Assembly: GCA_003151235.1 (NCBI GenBank)
Contig: PLWZ01000056.1
Location: forward strand, 1 to 64,000
Reading direction: 5' to 3'
Length of the DNA: 64,000 bases
Source: Acidimicrobiaceae bacterium
Lineage (GTDB): Bacteria > Actinomycetota > Acidimicrobiia > Acidimicrobiales > RAAP-2
The translations under genes and the position numbers were made by a program. The notes under the pieces were generated by a model. The model was not told where the DNA came from, ran no database searches, and worked only from the letters and a program-made list of their open reading frames with translations. Positions within the stretch are counted from its first letter, which is position 1. The number at the start of each line of letters is the position of its first letter. Shown here in pieces: positions 43,255-52,461 of this stretch.

Positions 43255-44642
43255 GTGACTTAGGACCCGGAAACGTCGGCGACAGCACGCTCAGCGCGAG
43301 GGCGCAGCGGCACCTGTGGATGCACTTCACGCGGTTGGGGTCCTACGACGCCAACCACGAGGTGCCGATCATGGTGCGCGGCGAGGGCGCGTACGTGTGG
43401 GACCAGCACGGCAAGCGCTACCTCGACGGACTGGCCGGCCTGTTCACCAGCCAGATCGGCCACGGCCGCACCGAGCTCGGGGAGGCGGCGGCGAAGCAGT
43501 CGTCCGAGCTCGCCTACTTCCCCCTGTGGACCTATGCGCACCCCCGCGCGATCGAGCTCGCCGAGCGGATCGCGTCGCTCACCCCGGGAGACCTCAACCG
43601 GATCTTCTTCACCTCGGGTGGTTCCGAGGCCGTCGAGTCGGCGTGGAAGCTGGCCCGCCAGTACTTCCGCCTCACCGGCCAGCCGATGCGGACGAAGGTG
43701 ATCAGCCGGGACATCGCGTATCACGGGACCACGATGGGGGCGCTGTCCATCACCGGCATCCCGGCGCTGAAGACCCCGTTCGAGCCCCTCGTGCCGGGAA
43801 CCATCAAGGTGCCCAACACCAACTTCTACCGGGCTCCCGAGCACGGCGACGACCACGAGGCCTTCGGGCGCTGGGCCGCCGACGAGATCGGGCGGGCCAT
43901 CGAGCGTGAGGGCCCCGACACCATTGCCGCCGTGTACCTCGAGCCCGTGCAGAACGCCGGAGGCTGCTTCCCGCCGCCGCCGGGATACTTCGCCCGGGTG
44001 CGCGAGATCTGCGACACCTACGGCGTCCTCCTCGTCTCCGACGAGGTGATCTGCGCGTTCGGACGGCTCGGGGAGTGGTTCGGCTCCCACCGCTACGGCT
44101 ACCAGCCCGACATCATCACCGTGGCCAAGGGCCTGACGAGCGGGTACGCACCCTTGGGGGCGATGATCGCGAGCGACCGGCTCGTCGAGCCGTTCCTCCA
44201 CGGTGACCGCAGCTTCACCCACGGCTTCACCTTCGCCGGCCACCCGGTCAGCTGTGCGGTGGCCATGGCCAACCTCGACGTGTTCGAGCACGACGACATC
44301 CTCGGCCACGTGCGCCGGACCGAGGCCTCGTTCCGGGCCGGGTTGGAGACCCTGGAGGAGCTGCCCATCGTCGGCGAGATCCGCGGTGCCGGCTTCTTCT
44401 ATGGCATCGAGTTGGTCAAGGACAAGGCCACTCGGGAGTCCTTCGCGGACGACGAGAGCGAGCGGCTGCTGCGCGGGTACCTGTCGGGCGCGCTGTTCGA
44501 GGCCGGCCTGATCTGCCGCGCCGACGACCGGGGGGACCCGGTCGTGCAGCTCTCTCCCCCGCTCATCTGCGGCCAGACCGAGATCGACTTCATGGTCGAC
44601 ACGCTGCACACGGTCTTGTCCGAGGCGTGGCGGCGGATCTAG
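43251..44642 (+). CDS. Class III aminotransferase (putrescine/beta-alanine:pyruvate type)
   Basis: A 463-residue PLP enzyme of the omega-amino-acid group. Key segments are IFFTSGGSEAVESAWKLARQ, AYHGTTMGALSITG, VLLVSDEVICAFGRLGEW with the PLP aspartate, and the PLP lysine in ITVAKGLTSGYAPLG. The N-terminus HLWMHFTRLGSYDANHEVPI is typical of pyruvate-dependent omega-transaminases. Would transaminate a diamine or beta-amino acid and yield alanine, which the nearby alanine dehydrogenase can recycle. Confidence 0.93.
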   Translation: MSDLGPGNVGDSTLSARAQRHLWMHFTRLGSYDANHEVPIMVRGEGAYVWDQHGKRYLDGLAGLFTSQIGHGRTELGEAAAKQSSELAYFPLWTYAHPRAIELAERIASLTPGDLNRIFFTSGGSEAVESAWKLARQYFRLTGQPMRTKVISRDIAYHGTTMGALSITGIPALKTPFEPLVPGTIKVPNTNFYRAPEHGDDHEAFGRWAADEIGRAIEREGPDTIAAVYLEPVQNAGGCFPPPPGYFARVREICDTYGVLLVSDEVICAFGRLGEWFGSHRYGYQPDIITVAKGLTSGYAPLGAMIASDRLVEPFLHGDRSFTHGFTFAGHPVSCAVAMANLDVFEHDDILGHVRRTEASFRAGLETLEELPIVGEIRGAGFFYGIELVKDKATRESFADDESERLLRGYLSGALFEAGLICRADDRGDPVVQLSPPLICGQTEIDFMVDTLHTVLSEAWRRI

Positions 44643-44664
44643 CCGTCAGCACACCGGCGGATTG

Positions 44665-46086
44665 GTGAGCGCGGGCGGGGCCTCGGCCGACGAGGCCCGC
44701 TACCGGGCGTTGTCGCTGTGGTGGGACGGCCTGCCGGGGCCGGTTGCCGAGCGGCCACCGCTCGACGCAGACATCGACGTCGACGTCGCCATCGTCGGCG
44801 CGGGGCTGACCGGGCTCTGGACCGCCCGATCGCTGCTGGCCGCCGACCCCGGCCTGCGAGTGGCGCTGGTCGAATCCGAGGTGGCCGGCTTCGGCGCGTC
44901 CGGCCGCAACGGCGGCTGGTGCTCGGCCCTCTTCGCGGCGTCTGACGCCAGGATCTCCCGTGACCACGGACCCCACGCGGCTCGCGCCATGCGCCGGGCC
45001 ATGCAGGCGACGGTCGACGAGGTCGCGACGTCAGCGGCGGTCGAGGGGATCGACTGCCGGTTCGCGAAGGGAGGCACGGTCGTGGCCGCGAGAAACATCG
45101 CCCAGGTCACGCGGGCTCAGGAGTCGGTCGCCGAGGCGCGTGCGCTCGGCTTCGGCGAGGAAGACCTGCGGTGGCTGGACCGGGCCGAGGCCGAGGCATG
45201 CCTCGGCGCGACGCGAGTGCTCGGCGCGACGTTCACCCCGCACTGCGCAGCCCTCGATCCGGCCCGCCTCGTCCGCGGGCTCGCCGACGCCGTCGAGCGG
45301 CGCGGCGCCTCGCTCTACGAGCACACCCTTGCAACCGCGATCGAGGCCGGCCGGGGATCGACCCGCCCTATGGTGCGAACCCCGAACGCGACGGTGCGAG
45401 CCGATGTGGTCGTGCGGGCCACGGAGGGTTGGACCTCGTCGCTGCCCGGTGAAGGCCGGGCGCTCGCTCCGATCTACTCCCTCATGATCGCGACCGAGCC
45501 GCTGCCCGAGTCGTTCTGGGCCGAGGCCGGCCTCGCCCATCGCGAGACCTTCTCGGACCACCGCCACCTCATCATCTACGGGCAGCGGACGGCCGACGAC
45601 CGGTTGGCGTTCGGGGGGCGCGGCGCCCCGTACCACTTCTCGTCAGCGATCGAAGACGGGTTCGACCGGGTCCCGGCGGTGCACCTGGCCCTCCGCGACA
45701 CGCTGGTGGACCTGTTCCCGGAGCTGGCCGGGACCGCCATCACCCATTCGTGGGGCGGCCCGCTCGGCGTTCCACGCGACTGGTTCTCCTCGGTCGGGAT
45801 CGACCGGGGGTCCGGCATTGCGTGGGCCGGCGGGTATGTTGGCGACGGCGTCGCCACGACCAATCTGGCCGGCCGGACGCTGGCCGACCTCATCCTCGAA
45901 AGGGACACCGACATCGTGGGGCTGCCCTGGGTCGGCCATCGCTCCCGGCGCTGGGAGCCCGAACCGTTCCGGTGGCTCGGGATCAACGCCGCACTGTGGG
46001 CGACGAGGGTCGCCGACGGCGGCGAGTCGCGCACCGGGAAACCCTCCCGACTCGCCGCACGGGTCGACCGGCTCCTCGGACACTGA
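44665..46086 (+). CDS. FAD-dependent DAO-family oxidoreductase (PuuB-like)
   Basis: A 473-residue flavoprotein. FAD motif VDVAIVGAGLTGLWTARSLL with GFGASGRNGGWCSA is characteristic of gamma-glutamylputrescine oxidases and related amine oxidases; WAGGYVGDGVATTNLAGRTL closes the FAD domain. A TTG at 44662 or GTG at 44665 are both possible. It is 22 bp behind the aminotransferase, in the same operon. No glutamyl-putrescine synthetase is present, so the substrate may be a free amine. Confidence 0.88.
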   Translation: MSAGGASADEARYRALSLWWDGLPGPVAERPPLDADIDVDVAIVGAGLTGLWTARSLLAADPGLRVALVESEVAGFGASGRNGGWCSALFAASDARISRDHGPHAARAMRRAMQATVDEVATSAAVEGIDCRFAKGGTVVAARNIAQVTRAQESVAEARALGFGEEDLRWLDRAEAEACLGATRVLGATFTPHCAALDPARLVRGLADAVERRGASLYEHTLATAIEAGRGSTRPMVRTPNATVRADVVVRATEGWTSSLPGEGRALAPIYSLMIATEPLPESFWAEAGLAHRETFSDHRHLIIYGQRTADDRLAFGGRGAPYHFSSAIEDGFDRVPAVHLALRDTLVDLFPELAGTAITHSWGGPLGVPRDWFSSVGIDRGSGIAWAGGYVGDGVATTNLAGRTLADLILERDTDIVGLPWVGHRSRRWEPEPFRWLGINAALWATRVADGGESRTGKPSRLAARVDRLLGH

Positions 46087-46137
46087 GGCGTCGCACCCGC
46101 ATTGACCGCCTGGCCCAAACACCGGCAGCCTGGCCCC

Positions 46138-46674
46138 ATGAACGAATCATCGAAGGCCGGCGCGGCCCAACAGGGCGCGCGTCCCGAGCTCACGGTCCCC
46201 CGGCCCGAGGAGTCCGCACCCGCCGACGAGATGGCGATGGCGCGTGGATGGCTCACCCACCTTCGTGAGGGCGCGATCTTCAAGCTCGAGGATCTCGACG
46301 ATGACCAGCTCCGGTGGAAACCGGCACCGGACGCGAACTCGCTCGGCGTGGTCGTCGTCCACCTCGGTTACGCGGAGCGCCTGTGGTTCCGGGCGATCTT
46401 TGCGGGTGAAGAAATGGACATGTCGTGGCGCACCAGGATGTTCGAGCTGCCCGACGGCTGGTCCACCGACGACGTGATCGCCTTCTATCGGGCCGAGACG
46501 GCCGCAGCGGACCGCATCCTCGACGCCGCCGACTCGTTCGACCTGGCGTCATCGGGGCCCTTTCGACCGACGACGCTCCGCTGGGTCGTGTTCCATCTCA
46601 TCGAGGAGATCGCGCGCCACCTCGGTCACATGGACATCACCCGCGAGCTCCTGGACGGCGCCACGGGTCGCTGA
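46138..46674 (+). CDS. DinB/DUF664-family protein (mycothiol-transferase type)
   Basis: A 178-residue four-helix-bundle protein. VVVHLGYAERLWFRAIFAG and the final helix VFHLIEEIARHLGHMDITRE give the three metal histidines typical of DUF664 DinB proteins, which transfer mycothiol or act as detoxifying thiol transferases in actinobacteria. The stop codon lies inside the target-duplication-like repeat of the adjacent MITE. Confidence 0.85.
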   Translation: MNESSKAGAAQQGARPELTVPRPEESAPADEMAMARGWLTHLREGAIFKLEDLDDDQLRWKPAPDANSLGVVVVHLGYAERLWFRAIFAGEEMDMSWRTRMFELPDGWSTDDVIAFYRAETAAADRILDAADSFDLASSGPFRPTTLRWVVFHLIEEIARHLGHMDITRELLDGATGR

Positions 46675-46677
46675 CCC

Positions 46678-46832
46678 GGGTAGTGGGTCAACTTGATTTG
46701 TCACAGCCGCAATCCAGGCTCTATCTCAACATCAACCGTCGGTCCCTCGGTAGGAGGGGGCGTGAAACTGCTCTGCGGAGCTTCCGACGTAAGGCTCAAT
46801 GTACGCGGAGGGTTGAAAATGACCCACTACCC
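46678..46832. mobile_element. 155-bp MITE-like element
   Basis: Perfect 13-bp inverted ends, GGGTAGTGGGTCA (46678-46690) and TGACCCACTACCC (46820-46832), flanked by direct repeats TGACCC (46672-46677 and 46833-46838, or 8 bp TGACCCGG counting the two Gs shared with the end). It contains no gene. The structure is that of a non-autonomous transposon. It inserted at the stop codon of the DinB gene. Its ends differ from those of the IS1595-type element here. Confidence 0.7.
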
Positions 46833-46888
46833 TGACCCGGTTTAGCCTGACCGCCAACCGGGACGGCGCTCGCGAGAGGAGGCTCCCG

Positions 46889-48277
46889 ATGCGCGGCATG
46901 AGCCACGCACGTTGGGGCACGGCGGTGAGCCTGTCGCTTCTCCTTGCGATCTCAGGTGTCGCTGCGACCGTGGTCACGGGCGGAGGTGCCGCCGCCGATC
47001 GGGGCGCTTCCGTCGTGCTGGCCGCCGCGTCGTCGGTCCAGCCGCCGAGCTCGCCGGTCGGCGCACAACTGGCGTGGCTCCTCGGCTCGACCGCCAACCT
47101 GCCGCTCCCGGCATCCGAGATCGCAACCCACTTCGACACCACGTTCCTCTCCCAGGCGGCCCCGGCCGAGATCAACTCGGTGCTGGCCGGGCTCGGACCG
47201 GCGGGCGCGATGCGGCTCCTCGGGCTGACCGACGTGGAACCCACGTCGCTGCGCGCGACCGTCGAGCTCGGGCCGAGCCGATACAACCTGGCGCTGTCCG
47301 TCGACCCGTCGGGGTTGATCGAGGGCCTCCTCGTGACACCGGTCAGCGATACCCCGGCGAGCTGGGCAGAGCTCGACCACCAGCTCGCTGCCTCCGCCCC
47401 TCACGTGAGCTTCCTGGCTGCGAGGGTCGAGCCGGGCGGCGCCTGTCGCTCCGTCAATGCGATCTCGGCGGCCACGCCTCGTCCGCTCGGATCGATGTTC
47501 AAGCTCTTCGTGCTGGGTGCGCTGGCCAACGCGGTCCGGACCCATCGAGTGAGTTGGAACCAGACGGTCACGGTGACCGCCGGCATCAAGGTCGCCGGGA
47601 GCGGGGATCTCCAGAACGACCCGGACGGCACTGCGCTGACCGTCGAGCAGGCCGCGATCGATATGATCTCGATCAGCGACAACACGGCCGCCGATCTCCT
47701 GTTGAACCTGGTCGGGAGGGCGGCCGTCGAGCGTCAGGTCCGAGCGTGGTCGTCGCACCCCGCCCTCGACATCCCGTTCCTCACGGTGAGCGAGCTCTTC
47801 GCGCTGAAGTGCGACGACTTCCCGAAGCTCGCCGACTACTTCCTCAGGCTCGGCCCGGCCGGTCGGGCCGCCTACCTGCGCACGACGGTCGACGCAGTGA
47901 CGCCGGCCCAAGAGGTCGCCGCCAGCGCGCCACGCGACGTGAACTCGATCGAATGGTTCGCCTCGGCCGACGACATCTGCCGCGCCTTTGTCGGGCTGGC
48001 CGAACTCCAACGTGAACCGGGCTTGGGCCCGATCGCCACGATCCTGTCGACGAACAACGGCGGGATCGACCTCGCCAGCACCACCTGGCCCCGCGTGTGG
48101 TTCAAGGGCGGGTCGGAGTCCGGCGTGCTCACCCTCGGCTACCTGGCCACGGACACGCAGGGCGAGACGTTCGTCGTGGTGGCCCTGACCGAGGACCCGA
48201 CCGCTGCGTTCAACGAGCAGCTGGCGGCCGTGCGGCTGTTGGCCGTCGTCGCCGGCGGGTTCGACCTGGCGCGATGA
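46889..48277 (+). CDS. Exported class A beta-lactamase-like serine hydrolase (LpqF/ORF12 type)
   Basis: A 462-residue protein with an N-terminal signal segment (TAVSLSLLLAISGVAATVV). The first ~150 mature residues form an NTF2-like Cpe domain, then the penicillin-binding fold: SxxK in PLGSMFKLF near residue 202, SDN in SISDNTAADLLL near 263, and KGG in WFKGGSESG near 407. Same two-domain layout as clavulanate ORF12 and mycobacterial LpqF. Could act on peptidoglycan precursors or be an esterase rather than a true beta-lactamase. Confidence 0.85.
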   Translation: MRGMSHARWGTAVSLSLLLAISGVAATVVTGGGAAADRGASVVLAAASSVQPPSSPVGAQLAWLLGSTANLPLPASEIATHFDTTFLSQAAPAEINSVLAGLGPAGAMRLLGLTDVEPTSLRATVELGPSRYNLALSVDPSGLIEGLLVTPVSDTPASWAELDHQLAASAPHVSFLAARVEPGGACRSVNAISAATPRPLGSMFKLFVLGALANAVRTHRVSWNQTVTVTAGIKVAGSGDLQNDPDGTALTVEQAAIDMISISDNTAADLLLNLVGRAAVERQVRAWSSHPALDIPFLTVSELFALKCDDFPKLADYFLRLGPAGRAAYLRTTVDAVTPAQEVAASAPRDVNSIEWFASADDICRAFVGLAELQREPGLGPIATILSTNNGGIDLASTTWPRVWFKGGSESGVLTLGYLATDTQGETFVVVALTEDPTAAFNEQLAAVRLLAVVAGGFDLAR

Positions 48278-48301
48278 GGCTCGGGTAGGAGCCCTGCCGG
48301 A

Positions 48302-49291
48302 TCAAACGGGCCCGGGCCCCTTGGCCTCCAGCGCGTCGGGGTTCACCACGTTGATCGGCGCGCCGTCCGCGAACGCGTTGACCTGATCGAAGATGTCGTT
48401 GAACTGGAGCTCCCACTCGTCGCGGGTCACATACCCGATGTGGGGGGTGCAGATGACGTTGTCCATGCCGATGAGCGGGTCGTCACCAAGCACCGGTTCG
48501 TGCTCGTAGACGTCGACCGCCGCCATCCCCGGGCGGCCCGCCCGGAGCGCCGACTCGAGCACCCCCGGGTCGATCAGGCCGGCCCGGCTCGTGTTCACGA
48601 GGAGAGCCGTCGACTCCATCCGTGCCAGGTCTTCGGGCGTGACGATGCCCCGGGTCGCCTCGACGAGCCGGAGATGCAGTGAGACCACGTCGGAGGATCC
48701 GAAGAACTCCTCGCGGCTCGGCGCGACCCGAAAGCCATCGGCACGGGCCCGGGCCGTCGAGTCGTCGCGGCCCCAGACGACGACATCCATGCCAAACGCG
48801 GCCCCGTAGCCGGCCACCGCCTTGCCCAACCTGCCGTAGCTGTAGATGCCGAGCGTCTTGCCCCGCAAGGTCCGGCCGATCGCGCTCTGCCATCGCCCGG
48901 CCTTCATGCCGGCCACCTGTTCGGGGATCTGGCGCATGGCCGAGAGGATCAGTCCCCAGGTCAGCTCGGCCGTCGCGTGCGACGGGGAGCCCGAGTGGAG
49001 GTTGGAGCACACCAGAACACCGCGTTCGGTGCACGCCGCGACGTCGATGTGCGGGTACACGCTCCGTTGACTGATGAGGGCGAGGTTCGTCAACCGCTCC
49101 AGCAGCTCCGCCCGGATCTGGGTCCGCTCGCGGATGAGGATCAGGGCCTCGGTTTCGGCCAGGCGATCCGCCAGGACGTCGACGTCCTGGACGTGGTCGG
49201 TCCAGACGGTGACGTCATGGCCGTCCAACCTCGCGAACGCATCGAGGGTGCGAACAGTGTCGAGGTAGTCATCGAGGATCGCTACCTTCAC
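48302..49291 (-). CDS. D-2-hydroxyacid dehydrogenase
   Basis: A 329-residue NAD-dependent dehydrogenase of the PGDH-like family. Nucleotide motif [19 protein letters not shown]; catalytic Arg in [11 protein letters not shown], Glu in [12 protein letters not shown] and His in CTPHIGYVT. Shorter than true SerA and lacking an ACT domain, so a 2-hydroxyacid reductase is more likely than serine biosynthesis. Confidence 0.9.
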   Translation of the reverse strand: MKVAILDDYLDTVRTLDAFARLDGHDVTVWTDHVQDVDVLADRLAETEALILIRERTQIRAELLERLTNLALISQRSVYPHIDVAACTERGVLVCSNLHSGSPSHATAELTWGLILSAMRQIPEQVAGMKAGRWQSAIGRTLRGKTLGIYSYGRLGKAVAGYGAAFGMDVVVWGRDDSTARARADGFRVAPSREEFFGSSDVVSLHLRLVEATRGIVTPEDLARMESTALLVNTSRAGLIDPGVLESALRAGRPGMAAVDVYEHEPVLGDDPLIGMDNVICTPHIGYVTRDEWELQFNDIFDQVNAFADGAPINVVNPDALEAKGPGPV

Positions 49292-49351
49292 CGCCCGAGG
49301 TGTACCACAAGGGGTGGGCGGACCTGGCGCAGCGGCAAGGACCGGGATCGG

Positions 49352-49861
49352 TCAGCGCCGCTCGACGATGCCGCGCACGTACGCGGCCTGCGCGGCATGC
49401 GAGACGTCGTCGACGATCACGCTCACCAGCCGGGCGCCGAGCGTCACGGGGGGCGTCCAGCGTTCGTCGACGATCCGGTCGAGATCGTCGGCCGTCAACC
49501 CGCGCACGTACTCGAGCGTCACCTGCTCGACCGCTTCGTAGTAGCCGAGCAGGTTCTCGACGTCGGCGCTGACCGCGGCCACCTGTTCGTCACGGTGCCC
49601 ATAGCCGGTCTCGCTGACCGCGAGCGGCAACCCGAAGCGGTCGGCCCAGCCGCCCGATGTCCATACCTGCTCGGTCCCGGCGACGGATGCGACGTGGTCG
49701 TCCTGGACCCGGGTCAGATGCCAGATCAGCCACACGATGGGGTTCGCCCCGTCATCGACGCGGAACGACAGCTCATCTCCGGTCAGTCCTTCGATGGCGT
49801 CGCGCACCATGCCTCCGATGCGCTCGAAGGCGTCGGTGAGCAATTCGGCGGCTTTGTCCAC
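49352..49861 (-). CDS. DinB-fold protein, mycothiol-dependent type
   Basis: A 169-residue helical bundle. PIVWLIWHLTRVQDDHVASV supplies one histidine pair and SVIVDDVSHAAQAAYVRGI the last, the metal set of DinB_2 proteins. It starts 3 bp after the phospholipase C stop, so it shares that transcript. A separate DinB family member is at 46138; the two are not close relatives. Confidence 0.85.
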   Translation of the reverse strand: MDKAAELLTDAFERIGGMVRDAIEGLTGDELSFRVDDGANPIVWLIWHLTRVQDDHVASVAGTEQVWTSGGWADRFGLPLAVSETGYGHRDEQVAAVSADVENLLGYYEAVEQVTLEYVRGLTADDLDRIVDERWTPPVTLGARLVSVIVDDVSHAAQAAYVRGIVERR

Positions 49862-49864
49862 GAG

Positions 49865-51391
49865 TCAAACCCTCCGCTTGGCTTGGCCGGGCTCTTGGCG
49901 CGGCATCTTTTGGACCATGGGCAGCACCATCGGCTCGGGCGCCGACAGGTACGGGCCGAGGTTGGTGGGCGTCGGGCAGGCGCTCGGCAGGTCGAGCGGG
50001 GTGGCAGGCAAGCTCGGCCGGGAAACGTCGGGCGAGGAGAAGCCGAGTGACGTGGTGAGGTCGCCGACCACGTGGCGCCGCCACGCGGTCAGGTTGGGTG
50101 CCTTCACGTCGAAGCGCTCCTCCAAGAGGCGCAGCTGCGAGGTGTGGTCGAGCCGGGTCGAGTCCACCCACCCACCGGCGGCGAACGGCGACACGACGAG
50201 CGTCGGCACGCGGTAGCCGAGGCCGATCGAGCCGTTGATGCCTCCGGCGTCGGCCGGCAGCGTCGGGCCCGGGAGGTACTCGCCCGGGGTCCCGGGCGGT
50301 GCGGTCGGCGGGACGACGTGGTCGAAGAACCCGCCGTTCTCGTCGTAGGTGATGATGAAGACGGTCTTCGCCCAGACCTTCGGATTCGACTGGAGCGTCC
50401 TCAGCATCTGGTGGACCACCCACTCCCCGGCCGCCGGCGAGCTGTTGGGGTGCTCCGAATACGCAAGCGGCGGAAGCATCCACGACACGGCAGGCAGGGT
50501 ATCGTTCTTGACGTCGTTCGCGAAGTCTCCCGGCCACGTCGGCAGGAACGCCTTCTGGTAGATCGACGACGTCGGATCCCCGTACTGCTTGAAGTACAAC
50601 AAGACGTTGAAGCCGAGGGCCAGCGGCAGCGGGGCGTTGGGCCCGACGGCGGTGTTCGGCGGTTGGTAGATCTTCCAGGGAACGCCCTTGTCCTCCAAGA
50701 CCTCGGGCATGGTTGACCACGACGTGGTGCCGACGAGCTCGGTCGCGTTGGACAATCCGGCCGTCTCGAGAATCGGGCCGCCGTTCGCCCCCGTCGGGTC
50801 GAGCATCCCAGACATGTAATAGAGCCGGTTGGGATGGGTCGGGCCGAGCACCGAGCAGAAGTAGTTGTCGCAGATCGTGTAGGAGTCGGCGAGGGCGTAG
50901 TAGAAGGCGAGCTGCTTGCGGGTGAGGTAGCCCATGACGATCGGCGCGTTCACGATGCCGTCGTTGTCGGGCTCGGAGTGGACGGACACGAAGTGTGCGT
51001 TGGTGCCGTCGCCCATGCTCTCGTGCTGGGGCGCCCAGTCATGGGTCGGGATCGCGTCGTTGCCCGAGCACAGCTGGGCGGTCGCCGACGCGAGGTTGAA
51101 CGGAAGGAGCGTCGTCGCGCCGTTGCGGCCGACCGGCCAGGCCTGCTTGAAGTTGGACGCGTGGGCGTCGAACCCGTTGACCCCGCGGTAGGTGCCGAAG
51201 TAGTGGTCGAACGACCGGTTCTCTTGCATCAAGAAGACGACGTGCTCGACCGCGCCGAGGTCGCTGCCGGCCGGCTTCACCTTGGCCGCCGCCGCAACCG
51301 ATGGCAGGGCCGCCTCGATGAGACCGGCCCCGGCGATCCCGACCCCGCCGGCCAAGAACTTCCGACGCGAGATTCTCCGACCGCCGCCCAC
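49865..51391 (-). CDS. Tat-exported phospholipase C / acid phosphatase family protein
   Basis: A 508-residue phosphoesterase. The twin-arginine signal RRISRRKFLAGG near the N-terminus is followed by a hydrophobic stretch. The catalytic ENRSFDHYFGTYRGVNGFDA is diagnostic for bacterial phospholipase C/AcpA; TYDENGGFFDHVVPP carries further metal ligands. GTG at 51391 has GGGGGG upstream and puts the Tat motif at the usual distance; an ATG at 51475 is an alternative. Likely cleaves phospholipid or phosphate esters outside the cell. Confidence 0.92.
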   Translation of the reverse strand: MGGGRRISRRKFLAGGVGIAGAGLIEAALPSVAAAAKVKPAGSDLGAVEHVVFLMQENRSFDHYFGTYRGVNGFDAHASNFKQAWPVGRNGATTLLPFNLASATAQLCSGNDAIPTHDWAPQHESMGDGTNAHFVSVHSEPDNDGIVNAPIVMGYLTRKQLAFYYALADSYTICDNYFCSVLGPTHPNRLYYMSGMLDPTGANGGPILETAGLSNATELVGTTSWSTMPEVLEDKGVPWKIYQPPNTAVGPNAPLPLALGFNVLLYFKQYGDPTSSIYQKAFLPTWPGDFANDVKNDTLPAVSWMLPPLAYSEHPNSSPAAGEWVVHQMLRTLQSNPKVWAKTVFIITYDENGGFFDHVVPPTAPPGTPGEYLPGPTLPADAGGINGSIGLGYRVPTLVVSPFAAGGWVDSTRLDHTSQLRLLEERFDVKAPNLTAWRRHVVGDLTTSLGFSSPDVSRPSLPATPLDLPSACPTPTNLGPYLSAPEPMVLPMVQKMPRQEPGQAKRRV

Positions 51392-51486
51392 TGCACCCCC
51401 CTTCGCGTCCCGGCCGCCAGAGGTGGCCTCTGCCCGGACACTAGACGTGGGTCGGGATGGCGCGGACGCGCCCATGCGCCCGATTC

Positions 51487-51981
51487 CTAGGGACGTTCGG
51501 GCGGGCCCTCCTGAGCACCGAGGGTCGGCGCGAACTCCACGGAGTAGCGCTCGAACAGGCCCTTCCAACTTTCCTCGGGCGACGTCCGGCCCTCGAGACG
51601 ATCCAGGCACACGACCCATCCGGCGGCATTGCGCGCGGCGATCCCGGGGTCGAGCTCGTCGGTGAACACCAAACGCGTTCCGCCGTCCTCCTCGGTGAGC
51701 TCGAATCGGAGTGTTTCATCCGCCCATGTGAATTCGAGCGTTCTCGGCTCGTCGCATTCGAGCACCGTCCCGGCCAGGTCATGCCACTCACCGTCGCGGA
51801 ACACGAACTTCAGCGATGCGCCGACCTTCCACTCGTCGGTGAGGATGTCGCACGGGAACCAGCCGTTCAGCTCCTCGCGCTCGGTCAGGGCCCGCCAGAC
51901 CACCGCCGGCGGTGAGGGCAGGAGGCGGTCGAACCGGATCTTCGGCCGGGCGTCGGTGGTGACGAGGGTGGGGTCGTGCAT
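51487..51981 (-). CDS. SRPBCC/AHSA1-domain protein (second copy)
   Basis: A 164-residue START-like protein: RLLPSPPAVVWRALTEREEL, NGWFPCDILTDEW and WKGLFERYSVEF are typical of AHSA1. It overlaps the ArsR stop by one base (TGATG), a tight coupling. Same arrangement as the pair at 32690-33478, probably an independent ligand-sensing cassette. Confidence 0.9.
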   Translation of the reverse strand: MHDPTLVTTDARPKIRFDRLLPSPPAVVWRALTEREELNGWFPCDILTDEWKVGASLKFVFRDGEWHDLAGTVLECDEPRTLEFTWADETLRFELTEEDGGTRLVFTDELDPGIAARNAAGWVVCLDRLEGRTSPEESWKGLFERYSVEFAPTLGAQEGPPERP

Positions 51982-52295
51982 CACGGCTCCTTTTGTGCCA
52001 GGTGTCGTTCCAGGTCGTCGAGCCGCTTGCTCCACAGCGACCGATACGGGGCCAGCCAGGCGTCGAGCTCGGCCAACGGCTCGGGGCGGATCCGGTAGAG
52101 GCGCCGTTGGGCCTGTGCCCGCACGTCGACCAGGCCGGCGTCCTTCAGCACCCGGAGGTGCTTGGACACCGCCGGTTGGGTCAGCGTCATCTGAGCCACC
52201 AACTCCCCCACCGGTCGTTCCCCGCCCCGGAGCAGGTCCAGGATCCGGCGACGGTTCGGCTCCGCAAGCACCTCGATCGCCGCCACGCTTGGCAT
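51981..52295 (-). CDS. ArsR-family regulator (second SRPBCC-linked copy)
   Basis: A 104-residue winged-helix repressor: EPNRRRILDLLRGGERPVGE, MTLTQPAVSKHLRVLKDAGL, AQAQRRLYRIRPEPL. Lacks metal-binding cysteines. Related to but distinct from the copy at 33164. Likely autoregulated through the dyad at 52325. Confidence 0.92.
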   Translation of the reverse strand: MPSVAAIEVLAEPNRRRILDLLRGGERPVGELVAQMTLTQPAVSKHLRVLKDAGLVDVRAQAQRRLYRIRPEPLAELDAWLAPYRSLWSKRLDDLERHLAQKEP

Positions 52296-52324
52296 GGGTT
52301 CATCATAACTGATTGGCTATATAC

Positions 52325-52338
52325 ATATCTAGAGATAT
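52325..52338. promoter_or_regulatory. 6-2-6 dyad, candidate ArsR operator
   Basis: ATATCT-AG-AGATAT is a perfect dyad 30 bp upstream of the ArsR start and 124 bp before the divergent HD-GYP gene, in an unusually AT-rich patch. Position and geometry suit an ArsR-type operator. Confidence 0.5.
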
Positions 52339-52461
52339 TCACCCATGCACCAGCTCGAGATCGGTACCCCGTAATTTTCGGGTGCGCCGGAGCGCTCCAC
52401 CCGGCTCGAAACCCGGTCCGTCGCTCGGCGGAGGCAGCTTCGATTCGGACGAAGGGAACCG

